DNA of 53,990 bases from Pseudomonadota bacterium (GTDB taxonomy: Bacteria > Pseudomonadota > Gammaproteobacteria > Steroidobacterales > Steroidobacteraceae): assembly GCA_021809525.1 (NCBI GenBank), contig JAKAYU010000002.1:1-53990 (forward strand), in the 5' to 3' direction. Positions 43,599-52,447 of the stretch are shown piece after piece. The position numbers were made by a program, and so were the translations under genes. The notes below the pieces were generated by a model that was not told the DNA's origin, made no database searches, and saw nothing but the letters and a program-made list of their open reading frames with translations. Every line of letters starts with the position of its first letter. The first letter of the stretch is position 1.

Positions 43599-44783
43599 CT
43601 AGGAGACGGGTCGCCGGCGCGCGGCGAGCTCCACCGTGCCGAACAGCAGCGCCGCGAGCAGGGCAGAGGCAAACGCATAGAAGTACGGCACCGCCTGGCC
43701 GAACAGGAACAGCGCACCCATGATCAGGTTCGACAGGAATTGACCGATCGCGCGCGAGACCGACAAAAACCCCATGCCCCGGCTCAGGCGGGTGTGGCTG
43801 ACCAGCGAGGACACCAGGGTCGGCTCGAAGGTCTCGACCGCCCCCATCCCGAAGCCCAGGACCGCGACGGCGGCGTAAATCGCCAATGCCTGCATGTGCA
43901 GTACAATGCTGAGGCCGATCAGACCCGAGCCGAGCGCCGAGGGCGCATAGCCGAGCAGCCACAGCGCGCGGGCAGAGGAGCCTCGGCGTGCGCCGAGCAC
44001 GTAACCGCTGAGCGCCGAAACGCCAAGGTAGACCACGTAGGCGAGCACACCCCACTCGTAGCCCGCCGCGGCATGCGCCTCGGTGGCCGTCACGATCGGG
44101 AAGCCGAGGTTGTAGAAGCTGAACCCATAGAGCGTCGCGGAGATCAGCAGCGCCCCGAGCACCAGGCGCGGCGGCGCGCGCGTGCCGACCGCAGAGGTGT
44201 CGGGTGTCGGCTGTGCATAGACCTCGCGGCGACGCACGAGCAGCAGCAGCAGGGTCGATACCAGCAGCGGCACGACCGCCCACAGCATCAGCGTGGTGAC
44301 CCGCACCTTCAGCCACAGCGCGCCAAGTGCAATCAGCGCCGAAAGCATGCCGCCGCCGATATCGAGCGCGTGCAGCGTGCCGAATGCGCGCCTGCGCTCC
44401 TGCGGCGGCGTTGCGCTCACCAGCAACGCCCGCCGGGACGGGCTGCGGAAATAGCGCGCCCACCAGCCAAGGACGTACAGCAGCGCCGAGAACCCGAGGG
44501 AATGCGCCAGACCCGCGAGCGCCATCAGCGGGATCAGCGCATTGCCGGCCACCGCCACGCGCTTGCGGTCGAAGCGGTCGCCGGCCAAGCCGCCGAAATA
44601 CGACACGAACGCGCCTCCGCCGAACGCGATGGCCGTGACCACTCCGTACGCGTAGAGCGAGGCGTGCAACTGAAACACCAGATAGAGCGGGAACAGGGCG
44701 GTGATGCCCTGATATCCGAGGTCGGCGCTGAAGGCCGAGAAGCACAGCAGCCAAGCATCACGGGGCAAGGTTTGTCTGCTCAT
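43599..44783 (-). CDS. Major facilitator superfamily transporter
   Basis: 394 residues with about 12 hydrophobic helices. After helix 2 the MFS signature appears as YFGGLAGDRFDRKRVAV. It starts MSRQTLPRDAWLLCFSAFSADLGYQG from ATG 44783; another ATG at 44792 is nine bases upstream, with GGAGA just before it. Substrate unknown. The upstream gene (FAD oxidoreductase) is 205 bases away on the same strand, with no clear functional link. Confidence 0.88.
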   Translation of the reverse strand: MSRQTLPRDAWLLCFSAFSADLGYQGITALFPLYLVFQLHASLYAYGVVTAIAFGGGAFVSYFGGLAGDRFDRKRVAVAGNALIPLMALAGLAHSLGFSALLYVLGWWARYFRSPSRRALLVSATPPQERRRAFGTLHALDIGGGMLSALIALGALWLKVRVTTLMLWAVVPLLVSTLLLLLVRRREVYAQPTPDTSAVGTRAPPRLVLGALLISATLYGFSFYNLGFPIVTATEAHAAAGYEWGVLAYVVYLGVSALSGYVLGARRGSSARALWLLGYAPSALGSGLIGLSIVLHMQALAIYAAVAVLGFGMGAVETFEPTLVSSLVSHTRLSRGMGFLSVSRAIGQFLSNLIMGALFLFGQAVPYFYAFASALLAALLFGTVELAARRRPVS

Positions 44784-44988
44784 CAGGACCATTCTCCTGC
44801 CGGCGCGCCGTCGTTTCTCGCCGCGCATTGCAGCGGCGAGCGGCCGCTCGGCCATGAGGCTCATCCGGGCCGTCGGCCATATCGCGGCACATCCTACCCG
44901 CGCGTCTGCCGGCATGCGAACCTGCCCCGCCATGGATGGCGCCCGCACCGACATCAGGGCGGAGGTCGCGCGGTCCAAGCGCGGCGTG

Positions 44989-46104
44989 CTAACGGTGCGT
45001 TGCGCAGAGCGCGGCCACCTGTGCCGCAATCGCCAATGCCGCCGTGAAGCCGGGCGATTCTATGCCGTACAGATTGATCAGATTCGGCACGCCGTGATCC
45101 TGCGGTCCTTGGATGAGAAAATCGCCGGGCGGAGCGCCGGGTGGTGTGATTTTCGGACGAATGCCCGAATACCCGGGGTGCAGTGCTCCGTCGGGCAACT
45201 GTGGCCAATAGCGGCGAATGGCACCATAGAAGCGCTCAGCACGCGCCGGGTTCACCGCGTAATCGAATGAGCTCACCCACTCGACATCCGGTCCGAAGCG
45301 CCCCTGGCCCGCCAGATCCAAGGTCAGATGGACCCCCAACCCACCCGGCTCGGGAACCGGATAAATCAGGTGGGTGAACGGCGCCGTGCCGCGCAGCACG
45401 AAATAGTTGCCCTTGGCGTAATACGCAGCAGGGATACGCGCCGGCGGAAAGCCTTCCAACCCACGCACGACCTCCTGCGCCTGCAATCCCGCGCAGTTTA
45501 TGGCCAGCGCGGCCTCGAGTGTGGTGAGGCCATCGCGCGTAGCCACCTCGAGAACGAGGCCGCCGCGTTCGCAGCGGCCGCGCCGCACCGCGGCCCCGAG
45601 AGCCACCGAGCCCCCGGCACACTCCAGATCACCGAGAAGAGCGACCATCAGACCGTGAGTGTCGAGGATTCCGGTTGACGGCGAATACAGCGTCGCACAG
45701 CAACTGATGGCCGGCTCAAGCTGCCGGGCCTGCGCGCCGGACAGCCAGCGCAAATCATCGACGTCATTGGCGCGCGCCGCGGCATGGATCGCCTGCAACG
45801 CGGGCAGCTGCTGCGCGTCGGTCGCGACGATCAATTTGCCGCAGCGTCGATACTGCACGCCGTGCGAATCGCAGAATTCGTACAGGCGACGCTTTCCGGC
45901 CACGCACAAACGCGCTTTGAGTGATTCTGCCGGGTAATGAATACCCGCGTGGATGACCCCGCTGTTGCGCGAACTCGTCTGCGTGCCAATTGCGCTGTGC
46001 GCTTCGAGGACGAGCGTTTCGCGACCGCTCAGCGCCAGCTCGCGCGCCACCGCCAGGCCGACCACGCCCGCGCCGATGACAACACAGTCGATCCGCTCCG
46101 CCAT
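44989..46104 (-). CDS. FAD-dependent oxidoreductase (L-2-hydroxyglutarate oxidase-like)
   Basis: 371 residues of the DAO fold. The FAD-binding N-terminus is [28 protein letters not shown], then [19 protein letters not shown], and the C-terminus has [12 protein letters not shown] and [17 protein letters not shown]. This pattern, including [12 protein letters not shown]-like residues and GIESPGLT-like ending, fits the LhgO/YgaF group that oxidises 2-hydroxyglutarate or related hydroxy acids. The start ATG 46104 is used; the frame is open upstream without similarity. No signal peptide is seen. The exact substrate is not certain. Confidence 0.85.
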   Translation of the reverse strand: MAERIDCVVIGAGVVGLAVARELALSGRETLVLEAHSAIGTQTSSRNSGVIHAGIHYPAESLKARLCVAGKRRLYEFCDSHGVQYRRCGKLIVATDAQQLPALQAIHAAARANDVDDLRWLSGAQARQLEPAISCCATLYSPSTGILDTHGLMVALLGDLECAGGSVALGAAVRRGRCERGGLVLEVATRDGLTTLEAALAINCAGLQAQEVVRGLEGFPPARIPAAYYAKGNYFVLRGTAPFTHLIYPVPEPGGLGVHLTLDLAGQGRFGPDVEWVSSFDYAVNPARAERFYGAIRRYWPQLPDGALHPGYSGIRPKITPPGAPPGDFLIQGPQDHGVPNLINLYGIESPGFTAALAIAAQVAALCATHR

Positions 46105-46313
46105 CTGAACGCCACTCCGCAAGCGAGGGGGGCGCCCGCCGCGGCCCGAGCCGCGGCACATACGCCAGTACGTCCGCCACCGCAACCCGCGGCGGCCCCG
46201 ACGAGTCAGCGCAAACGCCTGCAGCGCGCATCGAGCAGCGATTGCGCTTGCGGATGCGCTCGCGCTGCAAGCCCGCGCGTTGCGCGCGCAGACTGCGACG
46301 CGGGCAAGCCCCT

Positions 46314-46949
46314 CTATGCTTTGCGGGCTACGGCATCGATGAGCGCCGAGCGGCCCCGATGGCCGCTGCCTTCGGCGAGCACCGCCTCGTGCTCCGCAAG
46401 CTCCAGCCACTGCGCCTGCGGCAGCAGCTCGCGCAGCAGGTCAGCCGTGTACAGATGATCGAGCCTTCCCGGCCCGCCGGTGCCGTACTCGAGCTGCTTG
46501 GGCGCATATCCCTGAATGAGCAGCAATCCGCCCGGCTTGAGCGTCCGCCACATGCCCGCAAACAGCGCGGGGCGCTGGGCGGGAGGCGCAAATTGGATGA
46601 AAATCGCCGCGACCGCATCGTACTGTTCTGCCGCCCAGTCCCAGGTATCGGTCCCCGCGACATGGTAGTCGATCGATAGTCCCCGCTCCGCCGCCAGCGC
46701 GCGTGCCTTGTGCACCGCGACGGGAGACAGATCGAAGGCACTCACCTCGTGGCCCTGCGCGGCGAGCCAGGTGCTGTTGCGCCCCTCGCCGTCCGCGACG
46801 CACAGCACGCGCGAACGAGGCCGCAGACGCTCGCTCTGCTTGACGAGAAAGGCGTTCGGTTCCAGGCCGAACAAGTATCCCGGCTGCGAAAAGCGCTCGT
46901 TCCAGCGTTCGAGCGCGTCGTTGAAACCCTGCGGCGCCGATGGTGTCAT
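46314..46949 (-). CDS. Class I SAM-dependent methyltransferase (TehB-like)
   Basis: 211 residues. The start is [27 protein letters not shown], typical of small TehB-like methyltransferases. The SAM site is [28 protein letters not shown], followed by [28 protein letters not shown]. Close relatives act on thiols, selenium or tellurium compounds or small molecules; none can be named here. ATG 46949 is preferred because the family begins shortly before the WNERF element. No resistance gene is adjacent. Confidence 0.83.
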   Translation of the reverse strand: MTPSAPQGFNDALERWNERFSQPGYLFGLEPNAFLVKQSERLRPRSRVLCVADGEGRNSTWLAAQGHEVSAFDLSPVAVHKARALAAERGLSIDYHVAGTDTWDWAAEQYDAVAAIFIQFAPPAQRPALFAGMWRTLKPGGLLLIQGYAPKQLEYGTGGPGRLDHLYTADLLRELLPQAQWLELAEHEAVLAEGSGHRGRSALIDAVARKA

Positions 46950-47256
46950 GGGCACCAGCTTACCAGGGGCGCGCCGGCGCGCAATCATCGCGCAAGCCGT
47001 GTGCCGGTGAATGGACGGTGTGGCGCCTGCATCACACCGGGCGATGGTATGGGGCAAAGATTCGCGCGGCGGGAACCTTGCGCACAACGGCCCTTCTAAG
47101 GGGACATCGGGCACCGCGTAGCGGGCCATCCCGCTCAGCGCGACTCCCGTCGATGCCAGCCCGCCGCAATCGACCCTGATCGATCCTGATGGTCAGGGTA
47201 AATCCAAGATCGGGCGTCGGGACCGGCCGCTGGAACGGGCTGTTCGTGGGGGTCGT
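46950..47256. other. Intergenic region of 307 bases
   Basis: The region lies between the divergent methyltransferase and PAP2 genes. It holds an inverted repeat, ACCCTGA at 47173-47179 and TCAGGGT at 47193-47199, 13 bases apart, which could be an operator or a weak hairpin. I saw no convincing -35/-10 pair or coding frame. Confidence 0.3.
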
Positions 47257-48105
47257 ATGAGTGCAGCTGTCGAGATGAGATGCGGGACCGTCGCGAGAAA
47301 CAGTCCGTTTCTCAGAGCATTGCCCGTCGTGCCGCTCGCGGTGTTGATGGCCCTCGCGCCTATGCAGGCGTACGCCGGCAATGCGCCGCGCAGCGCCGGC
47401 CCTCCGCCGGCCTCCAAGGCGCCGGCACCCGCCAAGAAGGCGCGCAAAATGCAGTTGAGTGCCCGTGCCTGGTGGCGCAAGCCCTGGGTGCTGCCGACCG
47501 CGGGCGCAGTGGCCTTCCTCACCGCCATGCGCATCCACGAAGGCAGCAGTCACGGACCCTTCGGCATCGACTACCGGTTGAAGGCGCAAGACAAAAACGG
47601 CTTCTTCTCACGCTCGAATCAGCTCGGCCTGGAGTTCGGCACGGTGGCCTTCGAGGCGGCCGGCGCCTTGTTTCTCGGCAATCACAAGGGGCTCGGCCAC
47701 GTGTTCTGGCAGTCGGCCGACGCATCGGTGTTCGCCGGCTTCGCCGCCGATGCTCTTAAATACACCTTCCGCCGCGCGCGTCCCTTTCAAAGCAAGGGCC
47801 CGAACGCCTTTTTCCAGGGCACCGATCAAAGCTTCCCGAGCGGCGAGGTCACGCTGCAGGCCAGTTTCGTCACCCCGTTCATCCTGCACTACCGCCACCG
47901 ATACCCGTGGATCTGGGCCGCCGAGCTGCTGCCGGTCTACGACGCCTATGGGCGGATGAAAAGCCAGGGTCACTGGCAATCGGATGTCATCGCCGGCTGG
48001 CTGCTCGGCACCGCCTTTGGCTATTGGGCGTCGCAGCGCAAGGTCCCGCTGCTTGTTGAGATCCTGCCGCACGGCGTGTCAGTCGGCTTCTACAAGAGGT
48101 TCTGA
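47257..48105 (+). CDS. PAP2-family phosphatase-like protein, secreted, motif 2 altered
   Basis: 282 residues. A signal peptide spans about 1-41 (LRALPVVPLAVLMALAPMQAYA), then a proline/alanine/lysine-rich linker. PAP2 motif 1 is intact (Lys168, then Arg175-Pro176 in KYTFRRARPF), and motif 3 has Arg233, His239 and Asp243 (GRMKSQGHWQSD). Motif 2 reads PSGE at 194-197, with Glu where the catalytic His normally is. The C-terminus ends VGFYKRF. It may be periplasmic or associated with the outer membrane. The ATG at 47257 follows GTGGGGG; the next gene starts at the base after its stop. Confidence 0.82.
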   Translation: MSAAVEMRCGTVARNSPFLRALPVVPLAVLMALAPMQAYAGNAPRSAGPPPASKAPAPAKKARKMQLSARAWWRKPWVLPTAGAVAFLTAMRIHEGSSHGPFGIDYRLKAQDKNGFFSRSNQLGLEFGTVAFEAAGALFLGNHKGLGHVFWQSADASVFAGFAADALKYTFRRARPFQSKGPNAFFQGTDQSFPSGEVTLQASFVTPFILHYRHRYPWIWAAELLPVYDAYGRMKSQGHWQSDVIAGWLLGTAFGYWASQRKVPLLVEILPHGVSVGFYKRF

Positions 48106-48921
48106 ATGCGCCGGCTGCGGGCAATCATTCTGCTCGCGGCGCTGCTTGCGCTCACCGGCTGCGCGACGCTGCCGGGCGGCCCGCGCTGGGGGCAGAACGT
48201 CACGGTGCGCCCCGGTTGGGCCCGGGTGCGCCGGGCGGCGCTTTCGGCCGCCACCGACCCCTGGGTGTGGGGTCCGCTCGCGGGCGCGGCGGTGCTCCAG
48301 GTGGATAACCTCGATCACCGCATCTCCCGCTGGGGCCGCACGCACACGCCGATTTTCGGCTCGAACGCGAATGCGACCCGATGGAGCTACCGGCTGCGCA
48401 GCGCATCCGTCGGTGTCGACATCGCCGCGCTGCTGTTCGCGCCGAGCGGCCCGTTCGGCAAGAGCTGGCTCGAAGACAAAGCGAAGGGATACCTCGTCAA
48501 CCTGGTCGCAGCCACGACGGCAATCGAGTCCAACACCCTGATCAGCCGCATGGTGCGCCGCGAGCGGCCGAACCGCGTCAATGACCACAGTTTCCCCTCC
48601 AATCACACCACGGCATCGGCCGTGTACACGCGGCTGGCAACGCTCAATCTGCAGCAGATCCCCATGAATCACGGCTTTCGCGACGCGCTCGACGTCGGCC
48701 TGCACGGCCTGACGTTCGCCACCGCCTGGGCGCGCATCGAGGGCGGCTGGCATTATCCCTCGGACACCCTCTTCGGCATGGCGCTCGGCAACTTCTGCGC
48801 GGATTTCTTCACCGATGCGTTCATGGGCCTGAACCGCGGCCCGCGCGAGCGCGTCGCGTTCTCGCCGCTGCCCGGCGGCGGCCTGCTCACTTTCTCTGTG
48901 GCGCTCGGCCAGCAGCACTAG
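48106..48921 (+). CDS. PAP2-family lipoprotein
   Basis: 271 residues. The signal LLALTGC with Cys19 is a lipobox. PAP2 motif 2 is PSNH (His167), and motif 3 has Arg210, His216 and Asp220 (ARIEGGWHYPSD). Motif 1 has Arg154-Pro155, but the expected Lys is Ser147. It therefore keeps both catalytic histidines that the upstream neighbour splits. The ATG follows the stop of the first PAP2 gene directly (TGAATG), so the two are one unit. The role is probably removal of phosphate from a lipid or lipid-linked intermediate at the envelope. Confidence 0.85.
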   Translation: MRRLRAIILLAALLALTGCATLPGGPRWGQNVTVRPGWARVRRAALSAATDPWVWGPLAGAAVLQVDNLDHRISRWGRTHTPIFGSNANATRWSYRLRSASVGVDIAALLFAPSGPFGKSWLEDKAKGYLVNLVAATTAIESNTLISRMVRRERPNRVNDHSFPSNHTTASAVYTRLATLNLQQIPMNHGFRDALDVGLHGLTFATAWARIEGGWHYPSDTLFGMALGNFCADFFTDAFMGLNRGPRERVAFSPLPGGGLLTFSVALGQQH

Positions 48922-48922
48922 G

Positions 48923-48942
48923 TCGGCGCGCCCCGGCGCCGA
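48923..48942. terminator. Hairpin between convergent PAP2 and macB genes
   Basis: A 7-base-pair stem TCGGCGC / GCGCCGA (48923-48929 with 48936-48942) with loop GCCCCG fills the short gap between the two stops. There is no T-tract, so termination efficiency is uncertain. Confidence 0.3.
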
Positions 48943-51021
48943 TCACTCGTAGCGCAGCGCCTCGATGGGATTGAGCGCCGCGGCCTTGCGCGCGGGGTAA
49001 TAGCCGAAGAACACTCCGACGACCGCGGAGAACACGAACCCCCCGAGCGCGGCCGAGACCGACAGCTCGATCGGCCAGCCCGCCACCGCGGAGACCAGCT
49101 CCGAGGCGCCGACGCCGACGAGGATTCCGGCTGTGCCGCCGGCGGCGCTCAGGAAGACTGATTCGGCGAGAAACTGCAGCATCACGTGCGCGCGGCGTGC
49201 GCCGAGCGCCATGCGCAGTCCGATCTCACGCGTCCGCTCGGTTACGGACACGAGCAGAATGTTCATGATGCCGATGCCGCCGACCAGCAGCGAGATCGAT
49301 GCAACGGTGGCCAGCAGCAGCGCCATCACCCGACTGCTGCCCTCCGCAGCGCTGGCGATCTGACTGAGATTGCGCACGCTGAAATCATCGGTGCCGCCCG
49401 AGCGGATGTTGTGACGCCTGCGCAGCGTCGCGGTTACTTCCTGCATCGCCTGCGGCACGAGCGCCGCGCTGGCCGCCTGGACAAAAATCGCGTTCACATA
49501 GCCGGTCAGACGCGGCTGCATCCCGAACGGGTTTGGCTCCGGCAGATAAGTCGTTCCGGCGTTCTGCGCCTCAGATTGAGTGGGGGCCGCCACTCCGAGC
49601 ACCCGCCGCTCGGCCGTCGTGAACGGAATGACCACCAGATCGTCCTGATCCTGGCCCATCGGCGACTGGCCCTTCGACTGATAAACTCCGATGACTTTGA
49701 CCGGTACACCCTTGATCAGGATGGTGGCGCCGACGGGATTTTCATACGGCTGGAACAGCTCCCGGGAGACCGTCTGCCCAATGTCCGCCACGAGCGCCGC
49801 CGAATCGACGTCCGCGGTATCGAAAGCGCGCCCGGACGCGATATGCCAGTTGGTGATGGCCGCGTAGTTGGCACTGGTGCCGAGAATCGCGGTGCTCCAG
49901 TTCCGATTGCGATACTGCACCTGTCCGCTCTGGCGGATCATGTAGCCCACCCGCACGATAGCCGGGTCATCGCGCCGCAGCGCCGCGGCGTCGGACACCG
50001 TGAGCGTCGAGGCGCTGCCGGACCCGGCCCGCACGCCGCCGGCAGTCAGCGCTCCGGGTATCACGACCATCATATTGGTCCCGAGGTTCTGAATGAGCTC
50101 CCCGACAGCCCGGTTGGCCCCCTGTCCAACCGCCACCATGGCAATCAATGCCGCAACGCCGATCAACACCCCGAGGGTGGTCAGTCCCGAGCGCATTTTG
50201 TTGCGGCCGATCGCCTGGATGGCGCTGCTCACGATCATGCGCGTGAACGGCAACGTATGCGCGCGCGCCGGCTGCGGCTGGATCGTCGGCTGCGGAGCCT
50301 GCGGTGCGGCCTGCGCCTTCGACGCGCGCCGCTCGTCGGAGATGATCTGCCCATCGCGCATCGTGATCACCCGATCGGCGTAGGCGGCGATGTCGGACTC
50401 GTGGGTCACCACGACGACTGTAACGTGGCGCTCCCGATTGAGTCTGACGAGAATCCGCATGATTTCGTGAGAACTACGCGTGTCGAGATTGCCGGTCGGC
50501 TCGTCCGCGAGCACCACCGCGGGGGAGTTGATCAGCGCCCGCGCGATCGCGACTCTCTGCTGCTCGCCGCCAGAGAGTTGTGCGGGCGTGTTGCGCTCCC
50601 GCCCCCCCAGCCCGACCTGATTGAGTGCCTCCCTGGCGCGTCCGGTTCGCTCCGCGGCGTTGGCCGCCCCGCGCGGATCATAGTAAAGAGGCAACGCAAC
50701 GTTTTCGAGCGCACTGGTTCTCGCCAGCAAGTTGAAGCTTTGGAACACGAACCCCAACCGCTCGCCGCGCAGGCGTGCCAACTCCGGCTCACCGAGCGCG
50801 GCGATGTCCGATCCTTCCAGGCGGTACATTCCACTGCTCGGCCGATCGAGACAGCCGAGCACGGCCATCAGGGTCGATTTGCCCGAACCGGACGCGCCCA
50901 TGATCGCCACCAGCTCGCCGCGCTCGATGGTCAGGCTGACGCCCGCCAGCGCCAGGACCTCGACGTCACCGGCGTGGTATACGCGCCGCAGGTCGCGTGT
51001 CTCGATCACCGGAGTGTTCAC
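48943..51021 (-). CDS. macB: MacB-type ABC exporter (ATPase fused to permease)
   Basis: About 692 residues from GTG 51021 (TTG 51030 is an alternative). The N-terminal ATPase has Walker [10 protein letters not shown], signature [15 protein letters not shown], Walker [13 protein letters not shown] and the H-loop VVVTHESD. A linker of about 40 residues rich in Gln/Pro/Ala joins it to the MacB permease: one helix near 280 ([19 protein letters not shown]), a large periplasmic domain, and three C-terminal helices including [34 protein letters not shown]. It works with MacA and an outer-membrane TolC partner not present here. It lies directly after macA. Confidence 0.93.
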   Translation of the reverse strand: MNTPVIETRDLRRVYHAGDVEVLALAGVSLTIERGELVAIMGASGSGKSTLMAVLGCLDRPSSGMYRLEGSDIAALGEPELARLRGERLGFVFQSFNLLARTSALENVALPLYYDPRGAANAAERTGRAREALNQVGLGGRERNTPAQLSGGEQQRVAIARALINSPAVVLADEPTGNLDTRSSHEIMRILVRLNRERHVTVVVVTHESDIAAYADRVITMRDGQIISDERRASKAQAAPQAPQPTIQPQPARAHTLPFTRMIVSSAIQAIGRNKMRSGLTTLGVLIGVAALIAMVAVGQGANRAVGELIQNLGTNMMVVIPGALTAGGVRAGSGSASTLTVSDAAALRRDDPAIVRVGYMIRQSGQVQYRNRNWSTAILGTSANYAAITNWHIASGRAFDTADVDSAALVADIGQTVSRELFQPYENPVGATILIKGVPVKVIGVYQSKGQSPMGQDQDDLVVIPFTTAERRVLGVAAPTQSEAQNAGTTYLPEPNPFGMQPRLTGYVNAIFVQAASAALVPQAMQEVTATLRRRHNIRSGGTDDFSVRNLSQIASAAEGSSRVMALLLATVASISLLVGGIGIMNILLVSVTERTREIGLRMALGARRAHVMLQFLAESVFLSAAGGTAGILVGVGASELVSAVAGWPIELSVSAALGGFVFSAVVGVFFGYYPARKAAALNPIEALRYE

Positions 51022-51039
51022 GTGGAGCAACCCACGCCG

Positions 51040-52320
51040 TTACAGGAACGGCGAGCGGCGGCGGGGCGCGGTTCCCGTCTTGTTCTGTGCGTTATCGCCG
51101 GCGCGTTCGCCGACGATCACCAAGTCCCCGACCCGAAGCTCGCCGGATTTGATCTGCGCGTAGCTGTCGTCCGTCACTCCTGTCACCACGGGCACGGCGA
51201 AAGGGCGTCCGTCACGCAGTGTCCAGACGTTCTGAGTCGCCGCTCGGTCCTGAGCGCTCTTGGGCACCGATTCCGGCCAGTAGCGCAGGGCCTCCACCGG
51301 AACGCGCAGAGCATCGGGTATATCCGTGGTCACGATACGCACGTCCGCAGTCATGCCCGGCTTGAGCAGCAGCTGCGGATTGGAGGCAGCTACCACGACA
51401 TCGTAGGTCACGACGTTCTGGATGGTCTGCGGAGACTGCCGCACCTGCGTCACCCGCCCCTGGAAGACATGAGCCGGAAACGCCTCGACCGTAAAGGAAG
51501 CGGTATCGCCGGCCTTGACTTGACCGATATCGGACTCGCTGACGTTTGCATCGACCTGCATCTGCGTCAGATTTGTTGCGATGAGAAACAGCGTCGGCGT
51601 CTGAAAGCTCGCAGCGACCGTCTGTCCCTGCGTCACATTGCGCGTCACGACGATGCCGTTGACCGGCGAGGTGATGCGCGTGTAGCCGAGGTTGACCTCG
51701 GCGGAATGCAGGGCGGCCTGGTGCTGCTGGATCGTTGCCCGATCGAGATTGACCTGTGCACGCATCTGCTCGTACGCGCTGCGGGCCGAATCGGCTGCAT
51801 CCTGTGAGGTCAGGTGATCGGCCAGCAGCCGCGTCTGGCGCTCGATGCTCACTCGCGCATAAGCCAGACTCGCCTCGTCTTTGACGAGCTGGGCGCGGGC
51901 GGCGGTGAGCGCCGCCTGATCCTGGTCGACGACCACTTGGTAGGGCCGCGGATCGATGCGCGCGCACAGCTGCCCGGCCTTGACCTGCGTGTTGTAATCG
52001 CAATACAGCGCCTGGATCACGCCTGAGACGTAGGTGCCGACCTGGATGGTGACCACCGGGTTGACGCTCCCGCTCGCCGTGACGTATGGCGCCACGCGTC
52101 CCCGGGTCACCGCGGCGGTCATGTAGGTAATGCGGGGGGGCGGATTGAAGTAGCGCCAGAGAGCGAACGAGACCGTCGTGACCAGCGCGATCGCAAGCGC
52201 AGCGCGCACGATCCAGGAGCGCATGCGGGGCCGGCCACCCGGGCCCGCTGAGTCGCCGCGATTGACGCCTGGCGCGGCGGGCGATGCCCTTTCGTGACCT
52301 GTTCCTGTGGGAGTGTCCAT
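51040..52320 (-). CDS. macA: MacA-type periplasmic adaptor (membrane fusion protein)
   Basis: 426 residues. A membrane anchor near residues 34-55 (RSWIVRAALAIALVTTVSFAL) is followed by a biotinyl-lipoyl half (VTASGSVNPVVTIQVGTYVSGVIQALYCDYNTQVKAGQLCARID), a coiled-coil hairpin with a central RQTRLLADHLTSQDAADSARSAYEQM, the second lipoyl half (RITSPVNGIVVTRNVTQGQTVAA) and beta-barrel and membrane-proximal domains. It links MacB to an outer-membrane channel. The C-terminus ends RRRSPFL. It is upstream of macB on the same strand. Confidence 0.92.
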   Translation of the reverse strand: MDTPTGTGHERASPAAPGVNRGDSAGPGGRPRMRSWIVRAALAIALVTTVSFALWRYFNPPPRITYMTAAVTRGRVAPYVTASGSVNPVVTIQVGTYVSGVIQALYCDYNTQVKAGQLCARIDPRPYQVVVDQDQAALTAARAQLVKDEASLAYARVSIERQTRLLADHLTSQDAADSARSAYEQMRAQVNLDRATIQQHQAALHSAEVNLGYTRITSPVNGIVVTRNVTQGQTVAASFQTPTLFLIATNLTQMQVDANVSESDIGQVKAGDTASFTVEAFPAHVFQGRVTQVRQSPQTIQNVVTYDVVVAASNPQLLLKPGMTADVRIVTTDIPDALRVPVEALRYWPESVPKSAQDRAATQNVWTLRDGRPFAVPVVTGVTDDSYAQIKSGELRVGDLVIVGERAGDNAQNKTGTAPRRRSPFL

Positions 52321-52447
52321 TGGAGTTTCGGCCCCTCGAACCGATAGTACGACGGGCGGGAGCGACGGTTAAGACGCATTTGTGCGTACGAGCTCGGATG
52401 GAATCAACCGCCGCGGTGGTGCTCACAGCCGACGGCGACGGACGAGT

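Noticed and set aside
49186-51807. 873-residue plus-strand frame across macA-macB
   Set aside because: Antisense shadow of macAB; composition is His/Arg/Gly-rich, no ribosome site and no domain.
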